Assembly: GCF_052076105.1 (NCBI RefSeq)
Contig: NZ_CP197245.1
Location: 2,790,001 to 2,854,000, forward strand
DNA: 64,000 nucleotides
Direction: 5' to 3'
DNA from: Tardiphaga sp052076105
GTDB taxonomy: Bacteria; Pseudomonadota; Alphaproteobacteria; Rhizobiales; Xanthobacteraceae
Shown: positions 1 to 8,483 of the stretch, in pieces
How positions within the stretch are numbered: position 1 is the first letter of the stretch
Layout of the letters: each line of letters starts with the position of its first letter
Program-made: the position numbers and the translations under genes
The notes under the pieces: model-generated
Told to the model about the DNA's origin: nothing
The model's input: only the letters and a program-made list of their open reading frames with translations
Databases searched by the model: none

Positions 1-1
1 C

Positions 2-736
2 CGGACCACGCGCAGCGTCGCCCCGACCGAGGCAGGCGAGCGGCTCCTATCCCGTCTGCAGCCGGTGCTGCGCGACCTCGACGCGGCCCTGCAGGAGGTC
101 GACGATTTTCGCGGCAGGCCCAGCGGCACCCTGCGGATCAATTCAAGCGAACCCGGCGCCCGCAAGCTGATGGAAAAGGTGGTACCGACTTTTCTGGCGC
201 GACATCCCGACATGGCACTCGATCTGGTCACCGAGGGGCGGCTCGTTGATATCGTCGCCGAAGGTTTCGATGCCGGCATCCGGCTCGGCGAAGCGGTGCC
301 GCAGGACATGATCGCGGTACGGTTCGGCGGCGAGGCGCGGTTTCTCCCGGTCGCCTCGCCTGCCTATCTCGAACGACGCTCCGCACCGCGTGTACCAGAC
401 GATCTCAAGGACCATGCCTGTATCCGGCTCCGGCTGCCGAGCGGCAAACTCTACCGCTGGGAATTCGAGAAGCACGGTCAGGAGCTGGAGATCGACGTGC
501 CGGGTGTGCTCACCCTCGACAATGTCGAACTGATGATCGAGGCCGCGCGCGACGGCCTCGGCATCGCCTATGTCCCGCTCCACTCGGCGCAGCGCTATCT
601 CGACAGCGGCCGTCTGGTCGGCCTGCTCGACGACTGGTGCCCGCCGATCCCCGGCGTGTTTCTGTACTATCCCGGCCACCGCTTGGTACCGCCCGGCCTG
701 CGGGCGTTTATCGATGTGTTGAAAGAGGTTGGGTGA
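2..736 (+). CDS. LysR-family transcriptional regulator, C-terminal part (5' end outside window)
   Basis: The frame is open from the left edge of the window, and the first residues (RTTRSVAPTEAGERLL) match the end of a LysR winged-helix domain. The rest is the periplasmic-binding-protein-like effector domain, with typical blocks such as GTLRIN near its start and GLGIAYVP near its end. These regulators bind DNA as tetramers and respond to a small molecule. The gene is cut by the window edge, so its true start is not visible. It points the same way as the exporter downstream and could regulate it, but nothing here proves that. Confidence 0.9.
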   Translation, partial: RTTRSVAPTEAGERLLSRLQPVLRDLDAALQEVDDFRGRPSGTLRINSSEPGARKLMEKVVPTFLARHPDMALDLVTEGRLVDIVAEGFDAGIRLGEAVPQDMIAVRFGGEARFLPVASPAYLERRSAPRVPDDLKDHACIRLRLPSGKLYRWEFEKHGQELEIDVPGVLTLDNVELMIEAARDGLGIAYVPLHSAQRYLDSGRLVGLLDDWCPPIPGVFLYYPGHRLVPPGLRAFIDVLKEVG

Positions 737-903
737 GTACATCGCGGTGTCGCCGCGTGGTCCCGTCATCACGCACGTGTTAGGAGCCATGCCTCCGCTG
801 CGATGGCTGCTCCGGCGACATTGGTGCTAAAGCGCGCCTGCACGCGTCACCGACAGAGTCGCGACGATTTCGCCTGCCGAAATGATCGGGAACCAGAGAT
901 CTG

Positions 904-2379
904 ATGAATAAAGAACGCCTGATCCCGCTCATCGTCGCCTCCGCTCTGTTCATGGAAAACATGGACTCCACGGTGATCGCGACGTCGCTGCCGGCCATTG
1001 CCGCCGATATCGGCACAAGCCCGCTGACGCTGAAACTGGCGATCACCTCTTACTTGCTCTCGCTCGCGGTATTCATTCCGGCGTCGGGCTGGACCGCGGA
1101 TCGTTTCGGTGCGCGCGCGGTATTCTCGATTGCGATCGGCGTGTTCATGATCGGATCGATCGGCTGCGCGCTATCGCAATCGGTCACGCATTTCGTCATC
1201 GCCCGTATCATCCAGGGCCTCGGCGGGGCCATGATGACCCCAGTGGGACGCCTCGTGCTGCTGCGCTCCATCGACAAGAGCGCGCTCGTCAGTGCCATGG
1301 CGTGGATGACGGTGCCGGCGCTGATCGGCCCGGTGATCGGACCGCCGCTGGGCGGTTTCATTACCACCTATTTCTCGTGGCACTGGATCTTCCTGATCAA
1401 CCTTCCGATCGGCTGCCTCGGCATCTATCTGGCACTGCGCTACATCGATCCGATCCGCTCGGAGGATCCGGAGCGCTTCGATCTGCTGGGTCTCGTGCTG
1501 GCCGGCATCGGCCTCGCCGGCATCGCCTTCGGCCTTTCCGTCGCGGGCCTCAATCTACTGCCATGGCCGATCGTCGCCGCACTGGTCGGCATCGGCACCG
1601 TGTCGATGACCCTCTACGTGATCCACGCCCGGCGCACGGCGTCACCGGTGCTCGACTTCTCGCTGATGCGGCTCGTGACCTTACGCGCCGCCATCGTCGG
1701 CGGCTTCCTGTTCCGGCTCGGCATCGGTGCATTGCCTTTCCTGCTGCCACTGTTGATGCAGGTCGGCTTCGGCCTGTCGCCGTTCCAGTCGGGCATGGTG
1801 ACCTTCGGCTCGGCGGTGGGCGCCATGGGCATGAAGACGCTTGCGGCACGCATCATCCGCGCCTTTGGCTTCCGCAACGTGATGACCGTCAACGCCGTCG
1901 TGAGTTCGGTATTCCTCGCCGCCTGCGCGCTGTTCACAGCGACCACGCCGCTGATGCTGATCCTGATCATCCTGGTGGTCGGCGGCTTCTTCCGTTCGCT
2001 CGAATTCACCGCCATCAATACGGTCGCCTATGCCGAAGTGGAGACGGCGCAGATGAGCCGTGCCACCACGCTGGTCAGCGTCAACCAACAGCTGTCAATC
2101 TCCGCTGGCGTCGCGATCGGTGCCTTCTCGGTGGAATCCACCATGCTGATGCGCGGCATGACCGAATTGTCCGCCGCCGATTTCGCGCCGGCCTTCCTCG
2201 TCGTGTCCGCGATCTCGGCAGCTTCGGCCTGGTTCTTCTGGCAGATGCCGGACGATGCCGGCCACGAAATCTCCGGCCGCAAGGTGATCGATATTGCGAG
2301 CCGCAAGGGCGAGGCAAAAGCCGCCGTCAAGGCGGCCAGCGAAGGTACCGCGGATGCCAGGGATCAAAAACTGGGGTGA
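904..2379 (+). CDS. MFS drug exporter, DHA2 (EmrB/QacA) type
   Basis: This 491-residue integral membrane protein has many hydrophobic segments, in line with the 14-helix DHA2 drug:proton antiporters. Family signatures are visible: MDSTVIATSLPAIAADI in helix 1, the loop motif GWTADRFGARAV between helices 2 and 3, and ARIIQGLGGAMMTPVGR in helix 4. It probably exports a toxic compound using the proton gradient; the substrate cannot be read from sequence. It starts at ATG 904, and a small membrane-anchored protein follows 3 bp after its stop, suggesting a two-gene operon. No adaptor (EmrA-like) gene is nearby. Confidence 0.88.
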   Translation: MNKERLIPLIVASALFMENMDSTVIATSLPAIAADIGTSPLTLKLAITSYLLSLAVFIPASGWTADRFGARAVFSIAIGVFMIGSIGCALSQSVTHFVIARIIQGLGGAMMTPVGRLVLLRSIDKSALVSAMAWMTVPALIGPVIGPPLGGFITTYFSWHWIFLINLPIGCLGIYLALRYIDPIRSEDPERFDLLGLVLAGIGLAGIAFGLSVAGLNLLPWPIVAALVGIGTVSMTLYVIHARRTASPVLDFSLMRLVTLRAAIVGGFLFRLGIGALPFLLPLLMQVGFGLSPFQSGMVTFGSAVGAMGMKTLAARIIRAFGFRNVMTVNAVVSSVFLAACALFTATTPLMLILIILVVGGFFRSLEFTAINTVAYAEVETAQMSRATTLVSVNQQLSISAGVAIGAFSVESTMLMRGMTELSAADFAPAFLVVSAISAASAWFFWQMPDDAGHEISGRKVIDIASRKGEAKAAVKAASEGTADARDQKLG

Positions 2380-2382
2380 GCT

Positions 2383-2637
2383 GTGACACGCTCGCAATGG
2401 GCCATCGGCATCGCGACGATCGTCCTCACGATCATCGCGGGCGTCGTGTCGTTTGACTATGTGAACAGGCGATTTCCGGCACCAGCTGAACAAGCCGCAG
2501 CGCAGGACGCCAAAGAGCAGACCGATCCAACTGCTGCTAAAACACCGGCGGCCTGTGTCGAGCGTGATGGATCGTGGCGCAACTGGTCGTGGCCGAACGT
2601 GCCGATGCTGTCGCCGAAGTGCGAGAGCGCAAAGTAA
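2383..2637 (+). CDS. Small membrane-anchored hypothetical protein
   Basis: This 84-residue protein starts with GTG three bases after the exporter's stop codon, so the two are probably co-transcribed. One N-terminal hydrophobic segment (about residues 6-24) is followed by an Ala/Pro/Gln-rich stretch and a tail with two cysteines and several tryptophans. The layout suggests a signal anchor with a small periplasmic domain. I do not recognise the family. Whether it assists the exporter is a guess based only on position. Confidence 0.6.
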   Translation: MTRSQWAIGIATIVLTIIAGVVSFDYVNRRFPAPAEQAAAQDAKEQTDPTAAKTPAACVERDGSWRNWSWPNVPMLSPKCESAK

Positions 2638-2648
2638 GTCGTCGAGCC

Positions 2649-2731
2649 GTAGGATGGGTAGAGCGTCTTCGCGAAACCCATCATTATCGGCGCGAAAGGT
2701 GATGGGTTTCGCTTCGCTCTACCCATCCTAC
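2649..2731. repeat. REP-like inverted pair (RAYT-associated family)
   Basis: Two copies of a 31-34 bp repeat face each other. The left begins GTAGGATGGGTAGAGCG and the right ends CTCTACCCATCCTAC. The same unit lies on both sides of the tyrosine transposase at 7798-8331 and recurs in degenerate form at 19363 and 49990. The pair sits between a plus-strand gene end and the convergent end of rlmE, where it could fold into a hairpin and act as a bidirectional terminator. Confidence 0.85.
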
Positions 2732-2740
2732 CGCCCCGAC

Positions 2741-3451
2741 TTAATCGTCGCGGTCGCCCCGCCGCTCGTCACCTGCCACGCCGCGAAAGCCCATCGCCAG
2801 CACATAGCGCTCCGACGAGTCCTTGCGGCTCGATGCGGGCTTCACATGTTTCACTGTGGCGAAGTCGCGCTTGAGCTGCGCCATCAGCGCCGCGTCCGCA
2901 CCGCTCTGGAATACTTTGGCGATGAACGTACCGCCGGGCTTGAGCACATCGGCCGCGAAGGCCGCAGCATCCTCGACGAGGCCGACGATGCGGAGCTGGT
3001 CGGTCTTGCGATGCCCGGTGGTGTTGGCCGCCATGTCGGACATCACCACATCGGCGAGCCCGCCCATCATCGCCTTGAGCTTGTCCGGCGCATCGTTATC
3101 GAGGAAGTCCATCTGCGCGAAGGTCACGCCGACGATCTCCGGCATCTCCAGCAGATCGATGGCGATCACCTGTCCCTTGCCTTCCGCGGAGCCGACGCGC
3201 CTCGCCGCGATCTGGCTCCAGCCTCCGGGAGCTGCGCCGAGATCGACCACCGATGCACCGGGCTTCAGGAAGCGATGCTTGTCGTCCATCTCGATGATCT
3301 TGTAGGCCGCACGCGAGCGCAGGCCGTCTTTCTTGGCCTGCTGCACATAGGGGTCGTTGAGCTGGCGCTCCAGCCAGAGCTTCGACGACAGTTTCAGCCT
3401 GCCGGCGCTCTTGACCTGGACGCGCATCCGCCCGGTGGTGTCTTTGGCCAT
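2741..3451 (-). CDS. rlmE: 23S rRNA (uridine-2'-O)-methyltransferase
   Basis: This 236-residue protein belongs to the RrmJ/FtsJ family, which methylates the 2'-O of a uridine in the peptidyl-transferase loop of 23S rRNA using S-adenosylmethionine. The SAM-binding motif VDLGAAPGGWSQ is clear. The catalytic K-D-K-E set can be placed in KDGLRSRAAYKI, DVVMSDMAAN, FIAKVFQ and SSERYV. The ATG at 3451 (MAKDTTG) is chosen; the longer open frame upstream is non-conserved and runs into ppx/gppA. It lies 89 bp downstream of ppx/gppA, the usual alphaproteobacterial order. Confidence 0.93.
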   Translation of the reverse strand: MAKDTTGRMRVQVKSAGRLKLSSKLWLERQLNDPYVQQAKKDGLRSRAAYKIIEMDDKHRFLKPGASVVDLGAAPGGWSQIAARRVGSAEGKGQVIAIDLLEMPEIVGVTFAQMDFLDNDAPDKLKAMMGGLADVVMSDMAANTTGHRKTDQLRIVGLVEDAAAFAADVLKPGGTFIAKVFQSGADAALMAQLKRDFATVKHVKPASSRKDSSERYVLAMGFRGVAGDERRGDRDD

Positions 3452-3499
3452 GGTCTCGTGCTTGCTTTCAGTGTTCGCGCGTCTCTTAGCACAGCGTGG

Positions 3500-3529
3500 C
3501 GAGGAAACCCGAATATTCGCGTTTCCTCG
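3500..3529. other. Stem-loop between ppx/gppA and rlmE
   Basis: A 9-bp perfect stem (CGAGGAAAC / GTTTCCTCG) encloses a loop that contains the palindrome CGAATATTCG. It lies between the stop of ppx/gppA and the start of rlmE. There is no T-run, so a classical terminator is unlikely. An RNA processing site, attenuator or operator are alternatives. Confidence 0.5.
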
Positions 3530-3540
3530 GGAAAATCGGC

Positions 3541-4620
3541 TCAGGACGCGCGGATCGCGCCGTCCTCGCGCATCATTTCCACCAGCATGCCCTCGCGCAG
3601 CCCGCGATCGGCCACACGCAGCCGCGGCAGCGGGAAAGCGTTCCGGATCGCGTCCAGAATGGCACAACCGCACAGGACGAGATCGGCGCGGTCCGGGCCG
3701 ATACACTGATTGGCCGCGCGTTCCGCATAGGTCATGTCGAGCAGTCTGGCGATGGTCTCATCGAGTTCGGCGTTGCTGAGCCAGATGCCGTCGATACGCC
3801 GGCGATCATAGCGGGCCAATCCCTGATAGACGCCGGCGAGCGTGGTCACCGTGCCCGAGGTGCCCAGCATGTGCATCCCGTCGAGATCACCGGCATGTTC
3901 CGCGGCAAACGGCGCCACATGCCTGGCGACCTCCGCGATCATCTGCGTGTAGCTCTCGCGGGTGACGTGCTTGCCGCCGAATTTCTCGGCCAGCGTCACA
4001 ACACCAAGCGGGATCGACATCCACGCCTTGATCAGCGGCCGGCCCGACGGATTATGGGGATCGCGTTCGATACGCACCAGTTCCGATGAGCCGCCGCCGA
4101 TATCGAACAGGATAGCGCCGCGGCCCTGCGGATCGATCAGCGGCGAACAGCCGATCACGGCCAAAGCCGCCTCGGTTTCGCGATCGATGATCTCAAGCGT
4201 GATGCCGGTCTCGCGCGCCACCTGATCGAGAAACGCGTCCGAATTCGACGCGGCGCGGCAGGCTTCGGTCGCGATCAGCCGCAGCCGCTGCGCATCCCGC
4301 GCGCGGATCTTGTCGCGGCAGATGCTGAGCGCCGAAATCGCCCGGGCAATCGCCGCGTCGCTGATGACGCCGGAGGTCGAGACGCCCTCGCCCAGCCGGA
4401 TGATCCGTGAAAACGAATCGACCACGCGAAAGCTGTCGCCGGTGGGACAGGCGATCAGGAGGCGGCAATTATTGGTTCCGAGATCGAGCGCGGCATAGGT
4501 GTTGGCGCATGCGGCTTCGCGCGCGCCATCGGCCATTGCAGCAACTAGTCCCTGCACACCCTCGCTTGGCCGAGCGATCTCCACTGCATGGCCACCGCGA
4601 AGCCGCGTGTCATCATCCAT
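3541..4620 (-). CDS. Ppx/GppA-family exopolyphosphatase or guanosine pentaphosphate phosphatase
   Basis: This 359-residue protein has the actin-like ATPase fold of the family. The phosphate-1 loop is ALDLGTNNCRLLIA, the acidic segment is TEACRAASN, and the phosphate-2 loop is ILFDIGGGSSELV. Enzymes of this family hydrolyse polyphosphate and/or pppGpp. The protein ends soon after the ribonuclease-H-like fold and lacks the C-terminal HD domain of long Ppx proteins, as is usual for the short alphaproteobacterial form. ATG 4620 is used, with an internal ATG at MADGARE as an alternative. It heads a two-gene unit with rlmE. Confidence 0.88.
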   Translation of the reverse strand: MDDDTRLRGGHAVEIARPSEGVQGLVAAMADGAREAACANTYAALDLGTNNCRLLIACPTGDSFRVVDSFSRIIRLGEGVSTSGVISDAAIARAISALSICRDKIRARDAQRLRLIATEACRAASNSDAFLDQVARETGITLEIIDRETEAALAVIGCSPLIDPQGRGAILFDIGGGSSELVRIERDPHNPSGRPLIKAWMSIPLGVVTLAEKFGGKHVTRESYTQMIAEVARHVAPFAAEHAGDLDGMHMLGTSGTVTTLAGVYQGLARYDRRRIDGIWLSNAELDETIARLLDMTYAERAANQCIGPDRADLVLCGCAILDAIRNAFPLPRLRVADRGLREGMLVEMMREDGAIRAS

Positions 4621-4826
4621 TCAATCTGTCTTTCCGCGACCGTTCCGGCCGAGATGGAAATATTCTTTCACGGAAAGTTTAGCAGGGCACAGGATCAGCG
4701 CAACCTTGGCGCAGCCCCATGCCCAATCGTGCGTTGTCGTACAGCTAACGCTGCCTTATCTGAGGGGGCCGCAGAGGCGCCAGACCGCGCCAAATCCTGA
4801 AATCATCCATATTTGACGGATTCACC

Positions 4827-7199
4827 ATGCAAGATTTTACCGGCTCACCCGTCGACAACACGATCGCCATGCAGAAATACGGGGTCGGCCAGCCGGTGCG
4901 GCGCAAGGAGGACGACACTCTCGTCCGCGGCAAGGGTAAATACACCGACGATATGAACCTGCCCGGCCAGCTTTATGCCTGGATCGTCCGCAGTCCCCAT
5001 GCCCATGGCGTGATCCGCGGGATCGATACCGAGGCCGCCAAAGCGATGCCGGGTGTCCGCGGCGTCTGGACCGGACGTGATCTCGAAGCCGCCAATTACG
5101 GCCCCTTCACCTGCGGCCTGCCGCTCAAGAGCCACGACGGCACCCCGCTGTTCCAGACCAATCGCCATGCCCTGATGACCGACAAGGTGCGCTATGTCGG
5201 CGATCCCGTCGCCTTCGTCGTGGCGGAGACCGCAGCGCAGGCACGCGATGCCGCAGAAGCCGTCGTGCTGGATATCGACGCCCTGCCCGCCGTCACCGAC
5301 TGCGAAGCTGCAACCAGACCCGGCGCACCACAGCTCTATGATCACATCCCGAACAACGTCGCACTCGACTATCACTATGGCGACACCGCAGCCGTAGAAG
5401 CTGCATTCGCCTCTGCTGCACATGTCACAAAGCTCGACATCGAGAACACCCGCGTCGCGGTGGTCTCGATGGAGCCGCGCTGCGCGCTCGCCACTTACGA
5501 AAAATCCGGCGGCCGCTACGTGATCCAGGTGCCGACCCAGGGCGTCGCCGGCAACCGCAACACGCTGGCCAAGAACCTCAATGTCGCGCCCGACAAGGTT
5601 CGTATCCTGACCGGCAATGTCGGCGGATCGTTCGGCATGAAGAATATCAGCTATCCCGAATATATCTGCCTGCTGCATGCGGCGAAGGAACTGGGCAAGC
5701 CGGTGAAGTGGCTCGACGAGCGCTCCTCCAGCTTCCTCTCCGATAGCCAGGGCCGGGCACAGGACATCCATGCCGAACTCGCGCTCGACAAGGACGGCAA
5801 GTTTCTCGCTGTGCGTCTGAAAGGCTACGGCAATCTCGGCGCCTATATCACCGGCGTGTCGCCGAGCCCGCTGTCGCTCAACACCGGCAAGAACCTCGCC
5901 AGCGTCTACAAGACGCCGCTGCTGTCGGTGGACATCAAATGCGTACTCACCAACACCACGCTGATGGGCGCCTATCGCGGCGCCGGGCGCCCGGAGGCCA
6001 ATTACTTCATGGAGCGGCTGATCGATCGCGCTGCCGATGAGATGGGCATCGACCGTTTCACACTGCGCAAGCGCAACTTCATCAAGCCGTCGCAACTGCC
6101 TTTCGCCGCCGCGTCCGGCGTCACCTATGACAGCGGCGACTTCCAGGGCGTGTTCGACAAGGCGCTGGAAATTTCCGATCACGCGGGCTTTGCGAAGCGC
6201 AAGAAGGACAGCCGTAAAAACGGAAAACTGCGCGGCATCGCCGTCGGCTCCTATCTCGAAGTCACCGCGCCGCCGTCAGGCGAACTCGGCAAACTGACCT
6301 TCGGCGAGGACGGCACCGTGACGCTGACCACCGGCACTCTGGATTACGGCCAGGGCCACGCCACGCCCTTCGCGCAAGTGCTGTCGGCCCAACTCGGCGT
6401 GCCGTTCGACGCCATTCGCCTGGAGCAAAACGACAGCGATCTCGTCCGCATAGGCAACGGCACCGGCGGCTCGCGCTCGATCACCGCATCGGGCCAGGCC
6501 ATTGTCGAAGCCTCGGACCTTGTCATTGCCAAGGGCAAGGCGGCCGCTGCGCATCTGATGGAAGCATCCGAAGCCGATATCGAGTTCAAGGCGGGCCGCT
6601 TCACCATTGCCGGCACCGACCGCTCCATCGACATCATGGAACTGTCGCAGCGGGTCCGTGACGGCAAGATGCCGGACGGCGTGCCGTCGTCGCTCGACGT
6701 CGACCACACGTCATCCGATGTCCCCTCGACCTTCCCGAACGGCTGCCATGTGGCCGAGGTCGAGATCGATCCGGACACCGGCGTCTTGACCATCGTCAAC
6801 TATGCGGCGGTCAACGACTTCGGCACCATCGTCAATCCGATGATCGTCGCGGGCCAGCTGCATGGCGGCGTGGCGCAGGGCATCGGCCAGGCACTGATGG
6901 AAAAAGTCAGCTACGACGCATCGGGCCAGCCGATCACCGGCTCGTTCATGGACTATGCCATGCCGCGCGCCGGCGATATTCCATTGATGCAGGTCGGCGA
7001 TCATCCCTCGCCCGCGACGACCAACCCGCTCGGCACCAAAGGCTGCGGCGAAGCCGGTTGCGCCGGCTCGCTCTGCACCATCGTCAATGCGGTGGTCAAT
7101 GCACTCAGCGATTACGGCGTCACCCATATCGACATGCCGCTGACCCCCGAGCGCATCTGGCGCGCGATCCAGGACGGAAAGCAAAGCAAGGCGGCGTAA
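4827..7199 (+). CDS. Xanthine dehydrogenase/aldehyde oxidase-family molybdopterin-binding subunit
   Basis: This 790-residue protein has the two-domain architecture of the large subunit of molybdenum hydroxylases. Visible signatures are VGQPVRRKEDDTLVRGKGKY at the N-terminus, the cofactor contact VGGSFGMKN, the active-site loop AYRGAGRPEANY and the catalytic-glutamate motif GTKGCGEAGCAGS. The loop lacks the AYXCSFR sequence of true CO dehydrogenase, so this is a form-II-like or aldehyde/N-heterocycle hydroxylase of unknown substrate. The usual FAD-binding and 2Fe-2S subunits are not adjacent, which is odd. A strong hairpin follows the stop. Confidence 0.88.
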   Translation: MQDFTGSPVDNTIAMQKYGVGQPVRRKEDDTLVRGKGKYTDDMNLPGQLYAWIVRSPHAHGVIRGIDTEAAKAMPGVRGVWTGRDLEAANYGPFTCGLPLKSHDGTPLFQTNRHALMTDKVRYVGDPVAFVVAETAAQARDAAEAVVLDIDALPAVTDCEAATRPGAPQLYDHIPNNVALDYHYGDTAAVEAAFASAAHVTKLDIENTRVAVVSMEPRCALATYEKSGGRYVIQVPTQGVAGNRNTLAKNLNVAPDKVRILTGNVGGSFGMKNISYPEYICLLHAAKELGKPVKWLDERSSSFLSDSQGRAQDIHAELALDKDGKFLAVRLKGYGNLGAYITGVSPSPLSLNTGKNLASVYKTPLLSVDIKCVLTNTTLMGAYRGAGRPEANYFMERLIDRAADEMGIDRFTLRKRNFIKPSQLPFAAASGVTYDSGDFQGVFDKALEISDHAGFAKRKKDSRKNGKLRGIAVGSYLEVTAPPSGELGKLTFGEDGTVTLTTGTLDYGQGHATPFAQVLSAQLGVPFDAIRLEQNDSDLVRIGNGTGGSRSITASGQAIVEASDLVIAKGKAAAAHLMEASEADIEFKAGRFTIAGTDRSIDIMELSQRVRDGKMPDGVPSSLDVDHTSSDVPSTFPNGCHVAEVEIDPDTGVLTIVNYAAVNDFGTIVNPMIVAGQLHGGVAQGIGQALMEKVSYDASGQPITGSFMDYAMPRAGDIPLMQVGDHPSPATTNPLGTKGCGEAGCAGSLCTIVNAVVNALSDYGVTHIDMPLTPERIWRAIQDGKQSKAA

Positions 7200-7220
7200 G
7201 CCAGACCATCTCAACAAAAA

Positions 7221-7243
7221 GCCCCGCGATCACATCGCGGGGC
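7221..7243. terminator. Rho-independent terminator, possibly bidirectional
   Basis: A perfect 10-bp GC-rich stem (GCCCCGCGAT / ATCGCGGGGC) with a 3-base loop is preceded by AAAAA and followed by TTCTT. It lies 21 bp after the molybdopterin subunit stop and about 40 bp after the end of the minus-strand gene, so it can serve both. Confidence 0.9.
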
Positions 7244-7283
7244 TTCTTGATTTCGTATGCACTAACGAGCGATCGGAGGCAGA

Positions 7284-7706
7284 CTAGCTCTTCGTCCCGT
7301 ATTTCCGCGCGAAATCACGCCCGGACTTCGCGATGCAGACCGCGGCCTGGCTCTGATACATCGACCCCTCGTTCTTCTCCGCGATCTTGTCGCATTTCGC
7401 ACGCGCCTTCTCATAGGCGGCTTTCGTGGCGGCGACTGCCTTGGGCAGAAAGCGCGGTTCGCATTTCGACAGCACGATGGTGGACAGCGCGTTATCGCCT
7501 GACGAGCCAAGCAGGCACAGCTCCAGAATCCGGTATGCGCCTTCGCAGCTGAACTCGGTTTTTATCGCGGCGGTGACGGCCTGGGGAAAACCGCCGGCTT
7601 TCGTGATGGCGGCTTCGGAGACCGGGCATTGTTCGGCCGCGATGGCCGGTCCGATCAAGAATATGAAGAGAGCCGAAAGCGCCGTAGCGATAGTAAACCT
7701 AGTCAT
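7284..7706 (-). CDS. Secreted Cys-containing hypothetical protein
   Basis: This 140-residue protein starts at ATG 7706 with a clear Sec signal peptide (hydrophobic core LSALFIFLIGPAIAA, likely cleavage after AIAA). The mature part has six cysteines spread through a mostly helical, lysine-rich sequence, so periplasmic disulphide bonds are plausible. An open frame continues upstream but enters the repeat at 7758 and is not credible as coding. I do not recognise the family. Confidence 0.7.
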   Translation of the reverse strand: MTRFTIATALSALFIFLIGPAIAAEQCPVSEAAITKAGGFPQAVTAAIKTEFSCEGAYRILELCLLGSSGDNALSTIVLSKCEPRFLPKAVAATKAAYEKARAKCDKIAEKNEGSMYQSQAAVCIAKSGRDFARKYGTKS

Positions 7707-7757
7707 TCCAACGAGTCCCCAAAACGAATATCTAGAACTGCAGCATAGCAAGATGTT

Positions 7758-7788
7758 GTAGGATGGGTAGAGCGCAGCGAAACCCATC
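7758..7788. repeat. REP-like unit left of the RAYT gene
   Basis: A 31-bp unit (begins GTAGGATGGGTAGAGCGCAG, ends GAAACCCATC) lies 10 bp beyond the 3' end of the tyrosine transposase. It faces the unit on the other side of the gene. Confidence 0.85.
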
Positions 7789-7797
7789 GCCACACGA

Positions 7798-8331
7798 TCA
7801 ACGCTCACCGAAACCATGCTGGTCGCCCACAGCCTCACCACCCCAGTCTTCCGGATAAGACCCTGAACGCACCATGCGGGCAAAAGACGAATACGGCCAA
7901 TCGCGCACACGGCTTACATGACCGTGCTTGACTGGATTGAAATGAATGTAGTCGCAATGACGTTCGAAATCGGTCTCGTCGCGCAGCGTGTGCTCCCAGA
8001 AGCGCCGCTGCCAGATGCCACGTTCACCCTTGGCGATGCGGCTGTTCGAGATCATTTCATCTGCCGGCAACGTCCGCGAGAACGAAGCCTTGATTTGCCG
8101 CCAGCGCGTTGAAAAATCTGAATCATTCTCCGGCAATGTCCAGATTGCGTGGAGATGTTCGGGCAGAATGACAACGGCATCCATAACGAATGGATGCCGT
8201 TGCTGCACGTCGCGAAAAGCGTTCCGAAGCGCATCGATACGGTCAATCAGCAGCGACGAATGGCGGTCGTTGAGCGTGACCGTAAAGAAATAACAGCCGC
8301 CCTGCTGGAAATTGCGTCGATACTCCGTCAT
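7798..8331 (-). CDS. REP-associated tyrosine transposase (RAYT, Y1 family)
   Basis: This 177-residue protein is a single-domain HUH nuclease of the IS200-like Y1 superfamily. The metal-binding HUH motif is read in VVILPEHLHAIW, and the catalytic tyrosine lies in CDYIHFNPVKHG, the typical RAYT ending. The N-terminus MTEYRRNFQQGGCYFFTVTL fits the family. ATG 8331 is used because the longer frame upstream translates repeat DNA. REP units flank it in opposite orientation, and further copies occur across the window. Such proteins are thought to cut and spread REP sequences while being domesticated themselves. It appears intact. Confidence 0.92.
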   Translation of the reverse strand: MTEYRRNFQQGGCYFFTVTLNDRHSSLLIDRIDALRNAFRDVQQRHPFVMDAVVILPEHLHAIWTLPENDSDFSTRWRQIKASFSRTLPADEMISNSRIAKGERGIWQRRFWEHTLRDETDFERHCDYIHFNPVKHGHVSRVRDWPYSSFARMVRSGSYPEDWGGEAVGDQHGFGER

Positions 8332-8350
8332 CGCAGCACTGCCGTGAGGT

Positions 8351-8420
8351 GATGGGTTTCGCTTCGCTCTACCCATCCTACACAGCGACCGCAGGATGGG
8401 TAGAGCGAAGCGAAACCCAC
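8351..8420. repeat. REP-like inverted pair right of the RAYT gene
   Basis: A reverse-oriented unit (8351-8381, ending CTACCCATCCTAC) and a forward unit (8391-8420, starting GCAGGATGGGTAGAGCGAAG) are separated by 9 bp, forming a BIME-like palindrome 19 bp upstream of the transposase start codon. Confidence 0.87.
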
Positions 8421-8434
8421 CGCCTGAAAAGAAA

Positions 8435-8460
8435 AATCCCGCGGCTTGCGCCGCGGGATT
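8435..8460 (-). terminator. Terminator of hppA
   Basis: An 11-bp stem (AATCCCGCGGC / GCCGCGGGATT) with a 4-base loop lies 23 bp downstream of the hppA stop. On the minus strand it is followed by a short T-run, as expected for a Rho-independent terminator. Confidence 0.88.
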
Positions 8461-8483
8461 TTTGCATTCGGCATCGCGGTCGT

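Noticed and set aside
4845..6182. A 445-codon frame opposite the molybdopterin hydroxylase gene
   Set aside because: The plus-strand gene has all family motifs; the opposite frame shows none.
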